A stretch of DNA of 64,000 nt, taken from positions 18,762 to 82,761 of the forward strand of contig CANLIC010000019.1 of the NCBI GenBank assembly GCA_947491025.1, written 5' to 3'. This document shows positions 42,154 through 61,573 of the stretch, in pieces (the first letter of the stretch is position 1; every line of letters starts with the position of its first letter). The stretch comes from Myxococcales bacterium (lineage in GTDB: Bacteria; Myxococcota_A; UBA9042). Below the pieces are notes generated by a model. It did not search any database. It saw only the letters and a program-made list of their open reading frames with translations, and was not told the DNA's origin. A program made the translations under genes and the position numbers.

Positions 42154-43881
42154 ATGTTGCTGCGAACTTTGCATCAGCCGACGTTGCGTGAGGCGCCCAA
42201 GGACGCCGAGGTCGTCAGCCACGCCCTCTTGGTCCGCGCAGGGTTCATCCGCAAGGCAGCGGCGGGGATCTACACGTTCTTGCCGCTGGGGCTGCGTGCG
42301 CTAGGCAAGGTGAAGCGGGTGGTGCGCGAAGAGTTGGAGCGCGCCGGGGCCCAAGAGCTGCTGATGCCGATGGTGACGCCCGCCGAGCTGTGGCAGGAGT
42401 CGGGACGCTGGCAGAAGTACGGCCCCGAGCTGTTGCGCCTCAAGGATCGCAAGGACGGAGACTTCTGCCTCGGGCCTACGCACGAGGAGGTCATCGTCGA
42501 TGTCGTGCGCCGCGACGTGAAGAGCTACAAGCAGCTGCCCCTGAACCTGTACCAGATTCAGACCAAGTTTCGTGACGAGATCCGGCCCCGCGCCGGCTTG
42601 ATGCGCGGCCGCGAATTCCTGATGAAGGACGCCTACTCCTTCGACGCCGACGAGGCCGGGGCGATGCGCGCGTACCAGGCGATGTATGATGCCTACACGC
42701 GTATCTTCCGGCGGCTCGGCCTCGATTTTCGCGCCGTCCAAGCCGACACAGGCAACATCGGCGGCTCGCTCAGCCACGAGTTCCAGGTGCTGGCATCGTC
42801 GGGCGAGGACACCATCGTCTCATCTGACGGCTCCGACTTTGCCGCCAACATCGAGGCCGTGGCGCTGCCGGCGCCGCCGGCGGCGGTCGTCGGCGCCGAC
42901 GCTCCGACGCCTCGTAAGGTCTCGACACCGGACGAAAAGACCATCGCCGAAGTCTGTCGCACGCTCGGGGTCGCCGAGGATGAGACGATCAAGGCCGTCG
43001 CTTTCGACGCCGACGGTGTACCGGCGCTGGCGTTCGTCCGCGGCGATCGCGAGGTCAACCCGGTCAAGGTACGCAAGGCGCTCGGCGCTGGCCTCGTCGA
43101 ACTGGCCGATGGCGCATGGTTTGCGACCAAGACGGGCCTCTCGCCCGGCTTCCTCGGTCCCTGCGGCCTCGCTGGCGTGCGTGCGGTCATCGACGCCGAA
43201 GTGCTCGCCATGCCGCGCGCCGCCTGTGGCGCCAACGAGTCCGGCTTTCACCTGGTGGACGTCGTGCCGGTGCGCGACTGCGCCGGTCTCGCCGTCGCCG
43301 ACCTGCGAATGGCGGTCGTCGGCGATCCGAGCCCAGACGGCAAGGGCACCTTGCAAGTCTGGCGCGGAATCGAGGTCGGTCACGTCTTCTACCTCGGCAC
43401 CCGCTACTCGGCGCCGATGCAGGCGACCTTCCTCGACGAGTCGGGACGCGAGCAGCCCTTTGTGATGGGCTGCTACGGCATCGGCATCAGCCGCATTCTG
43501 GCCGCCGCGATTGAGCAGCACCACGACGACGGCGGCATCTGCTGGCCGGTCGCCATGGCGCCGGCGGAAGTCATTGTGCTCGACTTGGAGAAGGACGGCG
43601 GTGAGCGGGCGCGCACCCTCTATCAGGGGCTGCTCGCCGCTGGCGTCGAGGCCGTGCTGGACGATCGCGACGTGCGGCCAGGGGTCAAGTTCGCCGACGC
43701 CGATCTCGTCGGCTGGCCGCTGCAGGTCGTGGTCGGTCGGCGTGCCGCCGAGGGCGTGGTCGAGGCCAAGGTCCGCGCCGGCGGGGCCCGTGTCGAGGTC
43801 GCTCTCGATGGGCTGGTGACGCGGGTGCAAGCGGCGATCGCGAGCGCCCGCGCGGGCGCAGCGCTGATTCTGCCCGCATGA
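42154..43881 (+). CDS. proS: Prolyl-tRNA synthetase
   Basis: A 575-residue class II synthetase of the bacterial type. The motif 1 region, GPTHEEV and RDEIRPRAGLMRGREFLMKD are present. An editing (INS) domain, which clears mischarged Ala-tRNA in this family, is inserted at about 225-385. The motif 3 region YGIGISRILAAAIEQ and the C-terminal anticodon-binding domain follow. The ATG at 42154 has GGGAG upstream. The next gene starts on the overlapping ATGA. Confidence 0.96.
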   Translation: MLLRTLHQPTLREAPKDAEVVSHALLVRAGFIRKAAAGIYTFLPLGLRALGKVKRVVREELERAGAQELLMPMVTPAELWQESGRWQKYGPELLRLKDRKDGDFCLGPTHEEVIVDVVRRDVKSYKQLPLNLYQIQTKFRDEIRPRAGLMRGREFLMKDAYSFDADEAGAMRAYQAMYDAYTRIFRRLGLDFRAVQADTGNIGGSLSHEFQVLASSGEDTIVSSDGSDFAANIEAVALPAPPAAVVGADAPTPRKVSTPDEKTIAEVCRTLGVAEDETIKAVAFDADGVPALAFVRGDREVNPVKVRKALGAGLVELADGAWFATKTGLSPGFLGPCGLAGVRAVIDAEVLAMPRAACGANESGFHLVDVVPVRDCAGLAVADLRMAVVGDPSPDGKGTLQVWRGIEVGHVFYLGTRYSAPMQATFLDESGREQPFVMGCYGIGISRILAAAIEQHHDDGGICWPVAMAPAEVIVLDLEKDGGERARTLYQGLLAAGVEAVLDDRDVRPGVKFADADLVGWPLQVVVGRRAAEGVVEAKVRAGGARVEVALDGLVTRVQAAIASARAGAALILPA

Positions 43882-44537
43882 CGCTGCCGACACTCTGGCT
43901 GCGGCTGGAGGCGCCCCACCTCGAGCCCCTCGAGCCCGTCCTCGACGTGTTAGAGGGCGCCGACGTCGCGATCTTGCTCGGGCCTGCGCTGCAGTTGACG
44001 GTCGGGCCGGGCCTCGTGCCCGCGCTGGCGTCAAGTGAATTTTCCTGCTGGCTCGACCTGGCGTTGCCGACGGACCTCGCCGACATCGACGTTTGGGCCA
44101 AGCTGCTCGCGCGATCGCAGGCGAAGGGCGCCGTGATCAATGGGGATGCCTTTGAGCTCGAAGACGCTCGGCCGGCGCTGGCCGCCGTCGTCAAGTTGAG
44201 CGACGCCCTAGGGACGCGGCCCCTCTTGCTCCGCCTGCCGCGTCGGCTGGCTGCGGCTCCGCCAACTGACGGACTGCTGGCCCACGCGCTGCAGAGCGCC
44301 GGCGTCGCGGCGGTGGTGACGCCGGCCGAAGACGGGCGCGGAGCTGGGTCTGGGACTTGGCGCGACCTCAAGCAGGTACACGAGGGCAAGGCGCTTGCGC
44401 CGGCCGCGTTTGCGGGCGGTCGTGACAGCATCTCGGCGCCGCCTGAGCGGTATATCGATCGTCACCTCGTCCGCCACGCCGATCCCCTGCGCTACCTGGC
44501 CCAACTGCAGGGCGCCCTGCGGCCAGCGGAGGCATGA
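43878..44537 (+). CDS. Uncharacterised TIM-barrel-like protein, possibly an inactive OMP-decarboxylase homologue
   Basis: A 219-residue protein. Read against orotidine 5'-phosphate decarboxylase (PyrF), the order of hydrophobic strands is suggestive: LWLRLEAPHLEPLEPVLDVL for strand 1, SCWLDLALPTDL for the catalytic DxKxxD strand, AGVAAVVTPAEDG for a later strand and HADPLRYLAQLQGAL for the C-terminus. The catalytic Lys is absent (LDLAL in place of LDLKL) and DxKxxD is not conserved, so PyrF activity is unlikely. The fold assignment is tentative and could be chance. The ATG overlaps the proS stop, and the stop overlaps the next gene's start, so the three genes are translationally coupled. Length is that of PyrF. 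Confidence 0.35.
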   Translation: MTLPTLWLRLEAPHLEPLEPVLDVLEGADVAILLGPALQLTVGPGLVPALASSEFSCWLDLALPTDLADIDVWAKLLARSQAKGAVINGDAFELEDARPALAAVVKLSDALGTRPLLLRLPRRLAAAPPTDGLLAHALQSAGVAAVVTPAEDGRGAGSGTWRDLKQVHEGKALAPAAFAGGRDSISAPPERYIDRHLVRHADPLRYLAQLQGALRPAEA

Positions 44538-45490
44538 CCATGGGCCGCGGCTTGCCATCCACCGCCCACGGGCGACACGGCGGTCCGGTGCGCGGCCCGG
44601 ACGGCGCAACGGGGCGGTCACATGGCGCCGGGATGGGCCCGGGCGCTCGCGGTACCGATGCGAGGGCTGGCCAAGGCGGCTCGGCGACCCGGCCACCCGC
44701 CAATCGCAACGGCGACGTCGGTGGCGAGGATCTCATTGTCGGCGCCCACGTGGTGCAGATCGTCCTCCAACGACAGCCCCGGCGGGTGCGCGCAATCTAC
44801 TGCTGGTCGCGCGACGCGCGGCTGGTGGCTGCAATGCGGGCGCTTTTTGCCCAAGCGGTCTCCGGTTCCGGCACGGGGGCGGCGATCTGGCACGACGCGC
44901 CGCCACCGCAGCTGGCGGCGAACCACCTCACCCAGGGCGTGGCGCTGCAGGTCCGTCCCTACCCGTACTGCGATCTCGACGATCTGCGAGGCCGAGCGTC
45001 CGGCCGCGACCGCGCCGCCGGGCCGCCGATTCTGTTGGCCCTCGATGGCATCACGGACACCCACAACCTCGGCGCGATCTTGCGTTCCGCGGCCTTTTTC
45101 GGTGTGGACGGTGTGCTGCTGCCCGCCGATCGCGCCGCCCATGTCACGCCCGCGGCAGAGCGGATCGCACGTGGCGGTGCCAGCTTGCTGTCGGTCGCCA
45201 TTGTAACCAACCTTACAAGATCGTTGACGACACTCGCCGACGACGGCTGGCTGGTGGTGGGGACCGCCTTGGAAGGCGCCACCGGCGATCTCTGGCAGTT
45301 TCGGCGCGATCAGCCGATCGTGCTCGTCCTCGGCGCCGAGGATACCGGTATCCGCCCCTTGGTGCGGCGCGCGTGCCAACAGGTCATTCGCCTGGACGGC
45401 GACACAACTGTTCAATCGCTCAACGTATCTGCGTTCGCAGCCGTCGTCCTGGCGGCGCTGCAGCGCGGGCGGGTTCCGCCAGCGCCGTGA
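44534..45490 (+). CDS. SpoU/TrmH family RNA 2'-O-methyltransferase (RlmB-like)
   Basis: About 318 residues. The first ~60 residues are Gly/Arg/Ala-rich and basic. Then come an RNA-binding domain beginning VGAHVVQIVL and the knotted SPOUT domain with motif 1 ITDTHNLGAILRSAAFFGVD, motif 2 LVLGAEDTGIRPLVRRACQ and motif 3 QSLNVSAFAAVVLAAL, the last forming the SAM-binding trefoil knot. The family methylates the 2'-OH of guanosine in 23S rRNA or tRNA. RlmB (23S G2251) fits best, but TrmH or other targets are possible. The ATG overlaps the previous stop codon (ATGA). Confidence 0.8.
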   Translation: MTMGRGLPSTAHGRHGGPVRGPDGATGRSHGAGMGPGARGTDARAGQGGSATRPPANRNGDVGGEDLIVGAHVVQIVLQRQPRRVRAIYCWSRDARLVAAMRALFAQAVSGSGTGAAIWHDAPPPQLAANHLTQGVALQVRPYPYCDLDDLRGRASGRDRAAGPPILLALDGITDTHNLGAILRSAAFFGVDGVLLPADRAAHVTPAAERIARGGASLLSVAIVTNLTRSLTTLADDGWLVVGTALEGATGDLWQFRRDQPIVLVLGAEDTGIRPLVRRACQQVIRLDGDTTVQSLNVSAFAAVVLAALQRGRVPPAP

Positions 45491-45753
45491 ATTGTCCTGG
45501 GTGCGGTAGCCCCTCAGCCCGGTGGTCAGCGACTCGTCGCTTGACATCATAGGTAGCGTCCTGTATCTCCAGCGGCCCTTGCCCCCGGGTGGCTGCGCGC
45601 CGTTCGGGGGTCGTTCTGGAGCAGAGCCAGGAAATCGCAGGCAAATCGCCGATGCGAGGCCCCCGCCGAGCCCCAGACACCCGACCGCGCAAGCGGGTTG
45701 ACATGGCGAGCACGTCGACGTCCGCGGACCCTAAGGGCGCGGCGGTCAGCCAC

Positions 45754-45826
45754 GCTGGCGTAGCTCAACTGGCAGAGCAGCTGATTTGTAATCAGCAGGT
45801 TGCGGGTTCAAGTCCCTCCGCCAGCA
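45754..45826 (+). tRNA. tRNA-Thr (TGT)
   Basis: Acceptor GCTGGCG/CGCCAGC, anticodon TGT at 45787-45789, discriminator A. CCA is not encoded. First of the Thr-Tyr-Gly-Thr-tuf series. Confidence 0.97.
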
Positions 45827-45863
45827 CCGAGCAGCGGCAAGTATGATCCGCCCCCTATGCGCC

Positions 45864-45946
45864 GGAGGATTGCCCGAGCGGCTAAAGGGGGCAGACTGTA
45901 AATCTGCTGGCGAGAGCCTACGGTGGTTCGAATCCACCATCCTCCA
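45864..45946 (+). tRNA. tRNA-Tyr (GTA)
   Basis: Class II with long variable arm, acceptor GGAGGAT/ATCCTCC, anticodon GTA at 45898-45900, discriminator A, CCA not encoded. Confidence 0.97.
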
Positions 45947-46013
45947 CCCCTGCCCATGGGGTCGGGTCGTCGACGAAGCGTTGGATAGCCAACGCACGCT
46001 TGCCGGAGTTGAT

Positions 46014-46089
46014 GCGGGAATAGCTCAATTGGTAGAGCACTAGCCTTCCAAGCTGGGGGTTGCGGGTTCGAGACCCGTTTCCCGCTCCA
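46014..46089 (+). tRNA. tRNA-Gly (TCC)
   Basis: Acceptor GCGGGAA/TTCCCGC, anticodon TCC at 46047-46049, encoded CCA at 46087-46089. Confidence 0.97.
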
Positions 46090-46090
46090 C

Positions 46091-46163
<73 letters not shown>

Positions 46164-46201
46164 CTGCAGCGCAGGCGAGAAGGCAGCGCTGTGGCAGGGA
46201 C

Positions 46202-46260
46202 CGGAGGCACAGGGCCTCCGAGGGCCCGATCAGCAGGTCGGGGCGGTGAGGCGCCGCCCC
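46202..46260 (+). promoter_or_regulatory. Structured tuf leader
   Basis: Between tRNA-Thr and tuf the 220-nt leader contains two stems: CGGAGGC/GCCTCCG (46202-46220, 5-nt loop) and GGGGCGG/CCGCCCC (46240-46260, 7-nt loop). No function is known; they may mark processing or regulation. Confidence 0.35.
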
Positions 46261-46383
46261 CGGAGCAGCACGCGCAACGGACAACCGGCCCCCTGCGGCA
46301 TAACCCGCAGCGAGGCCAAGCCGAGCGCCGGAGCGCAACGCCCCGAGGGCAAGCCCCGGGCATCTGAAGCGGAGGATGGGACC

Positions 46384-47583
<1,200 letters not shown>

Positions 47584-47635
47584 GCAGCGGATTTCCGTTC
47601 TCTCTGCTCGGCGCATCTGCGTCTGGGAGGTTCCC

Positions 47636-47824
47636 ATGGCCAAGGGCAAGAAGGAAGCCCGCGTCATCATCCATCTCGAGTGCACCGAGCAGCGCGCGTC
47701 GGGCGTTCCTGGGATGTCGCGTTACACGACCACCAAGAACAAGAAGACCACTACGGGTCGTCTCGAGCTGCGCAAGTACAACCCGTTCCTGCGCAAAGTT
47801 ACTGTCCACCGCGAGGTGAAGTAG
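47636..47824 (+). CDS. rpmG: 50S ribosomal protein L33 (bL33), zinc-free form
   Basis: A 62-residue protein starting MAKGKKEAR, with the family core YTTTKNKK and [18 protein letters not shown]. The zinc-ribbon Cys pairs are missing except for one remnant Cys in LECTEQ, so this is the C-minus (zinc-independent) form. GGGAGG precedes the ATG. It lies between tuf and tRNA-Trp/secE, as in many proteobacteria. Confidence 0.95.
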   Translation: MAKGKKEARVIIHLECTEQRASGVPGMSRYTTTKNKKTTTGRLELRKYNPFLRKVTVHREVK

Positions 47825-47847
47825 CCGGCAGGAGCGGAGCTCCTGGA

Positions 47848-47878
47848 CGGGCGCCGTGCCAACGCAGGCCGGCGCCCG
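47848..47878 (+). terminator. Hairpin between rpmG and tRNA-Trp
   Basis: CGGGCGCCG and CGGCGCCCG pair perfectly over 9 bp with a 13-nt loop. There is no T-run. It could be a partial terminator or an RNase processing site before tRNA-Trp, which begins 6 nt later. Confidence 0.4.
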
Positions 47879-47884
47879 CCCGAC

Positions 47885-47960
47885 AGGGCAGTAGCTCTAA
47901 CGGTAGAGCGGCGGACTCCAAATCCGTAGGTTCCGGGTTCGAATCCCGGCTGCCCTGCCA
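47885..47960 (+). tRNA. tRNA-Trp (CCA)
   Basis: Acceptor AGGGCAG/CTGCCCT, anticodon CCA at 47918-47920, discriminator G, encoded 3' CCA at 47958-47960. Confidence 0.97.
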
Positions 47961-48065
47961 GGACCCAGGTCCCAGGCAGAGAGCGCGTCCGGGCGTCTGG
48001 ATGCGACTCGCCTGAGTGCCTGAAGGCCCGCGGCGCTCTGCCGCTGAGTTGGGGAGAGGAACGGC

Positions 48066-48443
48066 ATGAGCCAGGCTCGCATGGTCAACATGGCGTTCAT
48101 GGCGGCGGCGCTGCTGCTGTGGATCATCAGCTCGCGCACCATCGCGGGGATGCTCGAATTGGTGCGCCCCGAGTGGGATCTCGCGCTCATCGGCGCGGAA
48201 TTTCAGCTCAGCGACCTGCTCGGCATCGCCATCGGCTTTGGTGGCGGGCTTTTCCTCTGGCGGCACGCGGTGCTCTACCAGCTCGCCAACGAGGTGGCTG
48301 CAGAGGTCCGCAAGATCACGTGGCCAGAGTCCACCGAGGTGCGCTGGGCGACGACGGTGGTGATCATCACGACCATCTTGATCGCACTGGTGCTTTGGGC
48401 GTTCGACATCATCTTCTCCACCCTGACCAGGCTGTTCATCTAG
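48066..48443 (+). CDS. secE: Preprotein translocase subunit SecE
   Basis: A 125-residue inner-membrane protein with three hydrophobic spans (about 8-28, 48-65, 95-118). The conserved cytoplasmic segment [20 protein letters not shown] precedes the last span. It stabilises SecY in the Sec channel. The ATG has GGGGAGAGG upstream. Position before nusG is universal in bacteria. Confidence 0.95.
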   Translation: MSQARMVNMAFMAAALLLWIISSRTIAGMLELVRPEWDLALIGAEFQLSDLLGIAIGFGGGLFLWRHAVLYQLANEVAAEVRKITWPESTEVRWATTVVIITTILIALVLWAFDIIFSTLTRLFI

Positions 48444-48534
48444 GCAGGCTGTTCTCTCAAGCAGGCGCACCGCCCGCGGCAACCGCCGGCGGGCTTGCGC
48501 GATCCCTGGCCGCCTTGGCCGCGTCGAGGAAGCG

Positions 48535-49119
48535 ATGGCAGAGAACGCAGTGCAAGAGGCCGCAGAGCCGACGCAGCGCAAGCCGCGGCTGCGTTGGTAC
48601 ATCGTTCATACTTACACCGGCTCCGAAGGCGTCGCCAAGCGCTCGCTCGAAGAGCGGGTGAAGCAAGAGGGGCTTGAGGACTACTTCGGTGACGTGCTGA
48701 TCCCGACCGAGAAGGTCGTCGAGGTCCGCAGCGGCGAGCGTCGTGAGTCCAAGCGCAAGTTCTTCCCCGGCTACATCCTGGTGCGGATGGCGCTCAACGA
48801 GCACACTTGGCACTGCGTCAAGGGCACCAACAAGGTGACGGGCTTCGTCGGCGGCGGCGTCAACCCGCCCCACGTTCCCGACGCGGAGGTCAATAAGATC
48901 CTCGGGCAGCTGCAGGAGGCCGAAGTCGAGGCCAAGCCGGTGCTGTCCTTCGATGAGGGCAGCGAAGTGCGCGTCATCGACGGTCCCTTCGCGTCGTTCA
49001 CCGGCACGATCGCCGAGGTGATTCAAGAGAAGCAGAAGCTCAAGGTGCTGGTCAGCATCTTTGGGCGCGCGACGCCGGTGGAGCTCGGCTTCATGCAGGT
49101 CGAGAAGATCGGCGGGTAG
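48535..49119 (+). CDS. nusG: Transcription elongation/termination factor NusG
   Basis: A 194-residue protein with the N-terminal NGN domain ([29 protein letters not shown]), which sits on the beta' clamp of RNA polymerase, and a C-terminal KOW domain ([18 protein letters not shown]) that binds Rho or S10. The first ~18 residues are a short polar extension. GAGGA precedes the ATG. Intact and ordinary. Confidence 0.97.
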   Translation: MAENAVQEAAEPTQRKPRLRWYIVHTYTGSEGVAKRSLEERVKQEGLEDYFGDVLIPTEKVVEVRSGERRESKRKFFPGYILVRMALNEHTWHCVKGTNKVTGFVGGGVNPPHVPDAEVNKILGQLQEAEVEAKPVLSFDEGSEVRVIDGPFASFTGTIAEVIQEKQKLKVLVSIFGRATPVELGFMQVEKIGG

Positions 49120-49178
49120 GGGTTAGGGCGTGCGAGGCCGTCCTCGAGGCGGCCGCTTGCAGCACGAAGGAGTGGTTC

Positions 49179-49604
49179 ATGGCCAAGAAGATTACCGGCT
49201 ACGTGAAGCTTCAGCTCCCGGCCGGCAAGGCGACGCCCTCGCCGCCGGTGGGTCCGGCGCTCGGTCAGCACGGCGTCAACATCATGCAGTTCTGCAAGGC
49301 CTACAACGCGGCCACGCAGGACAAAATCGGCATGATCATCCCGGTGGTGATCACGGTCTACGCCGATCGCTCGTTCACGTTCGAGCTCAAGACGCCGCCC
49401 GCGTCGCGCCTGCTGCTGAAGGCAGCCAAGGTCGACAAGGGCAGCGCTGTGCCGAACCGTGACAAGGTCGGCAAGGTGACCAAAGCGCAAGTTCGTGAGA
49501 TTGCTGAGACCAAGATGCCCGACCTGAACGCGGCGGACATCGAGGGTGCGATCCACATCATCGCCGGTACTGCCCGCTCTATGGGCATCGACGTCGTCGG
49601 ATAG
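49179..49604 (+). CDS. rplK: 50S ribosomal protein L11
   Basis: A 141-residue protein of the GTPase-associated centre. The start [18 protein letters not shown] and the segment [19 protein letters not shown] are family hallmarks. AAGGAG lies seven bases before the ATG. Followed by rplA after 10 bp. Confidence 0.98.
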   Translation: MAKKITGYVKLQLPAGKATPSPPVGPALGQHGVNIMQFCKAYNAATQDKIGMIIPVVITVYADRSFTFELKTPPASRLLLKAAKVDKGSAVPNRDKVGKVTKAQVREIAETKMPDLNAADIEGAIHIIAGTARSMGIDVVG

Positions 49605-49614
49605 GGGGAACGTC

Positions 49615-50322
49615 ATGGCCAAGCGTGGAAAGAAGTACGTAGCGGCGCTGCAGAAGTTCGATCGCACCCGTCGCTACACCGTCAACGAGGGTTTCGGGCT
49701 GGTGCGCGAGCTCGGCGCGGCCCGCTACGACGAGTCCGTCGAAGTCGCGATCAACCTGGGCGTCAACCCCAAGCACGCCGATCAGATGGTGCGTGGCGCC
49801 TGCGTGCTGCCACACGGCACCGGCAAGACGATGCGCGTGTTGGTGTTCGCCAAGGGTGACAAAGAGGCCGAGGCCCGCAACGCCGGCGCCGATTTCGTCG
49901 GATCCGACGACCTGGTCGAGAAGATCCAGGGCGGCTGGTTCGACTTCGACGTCGCCATCGCCACCCCGAACATGATGGTGCAGGTCGGCAAGATCGGCCG
50001 TCTGCTCGGCCCGCGTGGCCTGATGCCGAATCCCAAGGTCGGCACCGTCACGTTCGACGTTGGCCAGGCAGTGGTCGCTGCCAAGGGCGGCAAGATCACG
50101 TTCCGCACCGACAAGTCGGGCGTCATCCACGCCGGAATCGGCAAGCGCTCGTTCGAGCCAATCAAGCTCGAAGAGAACTTCCGGATGCTGGCCGAGACGC
50201 TGTCGAAGCTCAAGCCGTCGACCGCCAAGGGCCAGTACTTCAAGGCCGTAACGGTCTGCCTGACGCACTCCCCAGGTGTGCGTCTGGATGCAAACGAGGT
50301 CGCGAATTGGTTTCGGACCTAG
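49615..50322 (+). CDS. rplA: 50S ribosomal protein L1
   Basis: A 235-residue protein of the L1 stalk. It carries the conserved [18 protein letters not shown] and [15 protein letters not shown] segments. GGGGGAA precedes the ATG at 49615. In many bacteria L1 represses its own rplKA mRNA; no separate binding site was resolved here. Confidence 0.98.
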   Translation: MAKRGKKYVAALQKFDRTRRYTVNEGFGLVRELGAARYDESVEVAINLGVNPKHADQMVRGACVLPHGTGKTMRVLVFAKGDKEAEARNAGADFVGSDDLVEKIQGGWFDFDVAIATPNMMVQVGKIGRLLGPRGLMPNPKVGTVTFDVGQAVVAAKGGKITFRTDKSGVIHAGIGKRSFEPIKLEENFRMLAETLSKLKPSTAKGQYFKAVTVCLTHSPGVRLDANEVANWFRT

Positions 50323-50368
50323 TCGGTCGGGCGCGGGGGGGTGACCCGTCGCGTTCGGCTGGGTGAGA

Positions 50369-50514
50369 TGCCTCCGGGGAGGAGGCAGCGTCTGAGAAGC
50401 CGGCAGGTCATCCACGACCGCAAGTCCGGCGGAGGCGAACTGCACGGTGCAGCGTGTGTGGCGAGGGCGCAGGCCCGAACCCACCATCGTGTCCGTCTCA
50501 GGCGTAGCAAGGAG
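50369..50514 (+). ncRNA. Ribosomal protein L10 leader
   Basis: The ~200-nt gap before rplJ is structured. TGCCTCC/GGAGGCA (50369-50387) forms a hairpin. CGTCTGAGA (50389-50397) pairs over 9 bp (one G-U) with TCTCAGGCG (50496-50504), closing a ~100-nt domain right before the ribosome site AAGGAG (50509-50514). This is the position of the L10-L7/L12 binding leader that represses rplJL translation. The kink-turn was not resolved by eye. Confidence 0.6.
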
Positions 50515-50521
50515 TAGACCC

Positions 50522-51052
50522 GTGAACAAGCAGCAGAAGCAAGATCGGGTCGACCAGCTCCGTGCGGAGTTGGCGGTTGCGAGTGGCATCGTCGTCGTGG
50601 GGTACAACGCGCTCACCGTTGAGGAGAGCACGGCCCTGCGGGTGGCGCTGCGCAAGCAGTCCGCCAAGTTGCGTATGGTGAAGAACGCCCTTGCGCGCTT
50701 GTCCATCCAGGGAACCCGTCACGAGGGCATGAGCCCTCTGCTCACGGGTTCGAACTTCCTCGCCTTCTCGGCCGACCCCGTCGCGCCGGCGAAGGTACTC
50801 GTCAAAGCCGCCAAGGATGCCGGTGAGAAAATCGTCATCAAGGGCGGCGTGTTGAACGGCAAGGCGATGAGCGCTTCCGATGTGAACGCGCTCAGCAGCC
50901 TGCCGGGCCTCAACGAGTTGCGGGCGATGTTCCTCGGCACCCTTGCCGCGGTCCCGCAGAAGTTTGTCGGTCAGCTCGCCGCCGTGCCGCGAGGCATGGT
51001 GACGGTGCTGTCTGCCCGCAGGGACAAGTTGTCGGAGGGCGCGGCCGCCTAG
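50522..51052 (+). CDS. rplJ: 50S ribosomal protein L10
   Basis: A 176-residue protein that anchors L7/L12 dimers to the ribosomal stalk. It starts at GTG (50522), seven bases after AAGGAG. The N-terminal RNA-binding part (VDQLRAELAVASGIVVVGYNALTVEE) and the C-terminal region are normal. It is preceded by a structured leader, expected to mediate autoregulation. Confidence 0.96.
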   Translation: MNKQQKQDRVDQLRAELAVASGIVVVGYNALTVEESTALRVALRKQSAKLRMVKNALARLSIQGTRHEGMSPLLTGSNFLAFSADPVAPAKVLVKAAKDAGEKIVIKGGVLNGKAMSASDVNALSSLPGLNELRAMFLGTLAAVPQKFVGQLAAVPRGMVTVLSARRDKLSEGAAA

Positions 51053-51112
51053 AGCGAGCCGGTCGCTACGGTCGGGGCGGGCAGGGCCCGTGTCCCCCAA
51101 GGAGTCATCGTC

Positions 51113-51496
51113 ATGAGCATCTCTCGCGATCAGCTGATCGATCACCTGTCCGGTCTCACCGTCCTCGAGCTCTCCGAGATCATCAAGGCTCTCGAGGAGA
51201 AGTGGGGCGTGAGCGCCGCCGCCGTCGCCGCCGCTCCGGTCGCCGCCTCTGGCGGTGGTGCCGAGGCCGCTGCCCCGGTGGAAGAGAAGACCGAGTTCGA
51301 CGTCGTCATCACCGATGGCGGCGCGAGCAAGATCAACGTCATCAAGGCCGTCCGTGAGCTCACCCAGTTGGGCCTCAAGGAGGCCAAGACGCTGGTCGAC
51401 AACGGCGGCACGGTCAAGGAAGGCGTTTCCAAGACCGAGGCCGAGGAAATGAAGAAGAAGCTTGAGGATGCGGGCGCCAAGGTCGACATCAAGTAG
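51113..51496 (+). CDS. rplL: 50S ribosomal protein L7/L12
   Basis: A 127-residue protein with the N-terminal dimerisation domain, an Ala/Gly-rich hinge, and the C-terminal domain [20 protein letters not shown] with conserved [10 protein letters not shown] that recruits translation factors. Intact. A strong hairpin follows the stop codon. Confidence 0.98.
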   Translation: MSISRDQLIDHLSGLTVLELSEIIKALEEKWGVSAAAVAAAPVAASGGGAEAAAPVEEKTEFDVVITDGGASKINVIKAVRELTQLGLKEAKTLVDNGGTVKEGVSKTEAEEMKKKLEDAGAKVDIK

Positions 51497-51516
51497 ACCC
51501 AGCCAGCAGTGCTTCG

Positions 51517-51560
51517 GCCCCGGGGGGCCGGGCCCGGTGACGGGTCCGGCCCCCCGGGGC
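51517..51560 (+). terminator. 20-bp hairpin (attenuator) between rplL and rpoB
   Basis: Positions 51517-51536 pair with 51541-51560 over 20 bp (19 Watson-Crick, one G-U), closed by a GTGA loop of the GNRA type. No T-run follows. In E. coli a partial terminator and an RNase III site sit in this gap and lower rpoBC expression relative to rplJL, and a similar role is likely here. Confidence 0.7.
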
Positions 51561-51777
51561 GCCTTGTCTGCGATGGAACGCGTCGCGCCTACGGGCGAAC
51601 GGCGCCGCAGCCAGGGACCTCGGCGTCGCCTTCGGGCGCGCCACTGCTCAGACCGCCGTGCGCGATCTGAGCCAACAGCGGTCCGCACCGACGCCGTCGG
51701 GTTGGCCGTCCAGAACCGTAACCGAGGTTGAGCCCGGCCCCCCTGGCTGGGAGCATAGACCCGATGGAGAGACGCCC

Positions 51778-56688
<4,911 letters not shown>

Positions 56689-56782
56689 TCGGGGCACGCC
56701 CGCAAGGCACCCCACCGCAACCCTGGACCCTGGCCCGAGGGTGACGCCCACGGCGCACCCGACATTGACGGAGGATTCCGAC

Positions 56783-61345
<4,563 letters not shown>

Positions 61346-61388
61346 GTTCCAGGCGGACACCAGGTTCGCGCTTCCATCCCAACGCCTA

Positions 61389-61429
61389 CGCTGGCCCGCC
61401 GACGACGAATGTTGTCGGCGCGGCCAGCG
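61389..61429 (+). terminator. Hairpin terminator after rpoC
   Basis: CGCTGGCC + CGCCGAC pairs with GTCGGCG + GGCCAGCG, 15 bp with one bulged C, 43 bp after the rpoC stop. There is no T-run; it is likely the operon end or a Rho-assisted terminator. Confidence 0.55.
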
Positions 61430-61573
61430 CTTGCGTGTCGGCCGCCGTCCTCTGGCACGTCGCTGTAGCGCTTCCGGCGTCTCGGGCTTAGGCTTCGCAA
61501 GGGGCGATGGTCCTCGTTGACGATGGATTGAATGCACGGTGCCTGGGCGTTGCGTCGCGGCCGGGGGAGCGCC

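Noticed and set aside
45698..45735. TTGACA at 45698 as the promoter of the tRNA-Thr-tuf operon
   Set aside because: No acceptable -10 lies 15-19 bp downstream; the nearest CCTAAG is about 27 bp away. The real promoter was not located.
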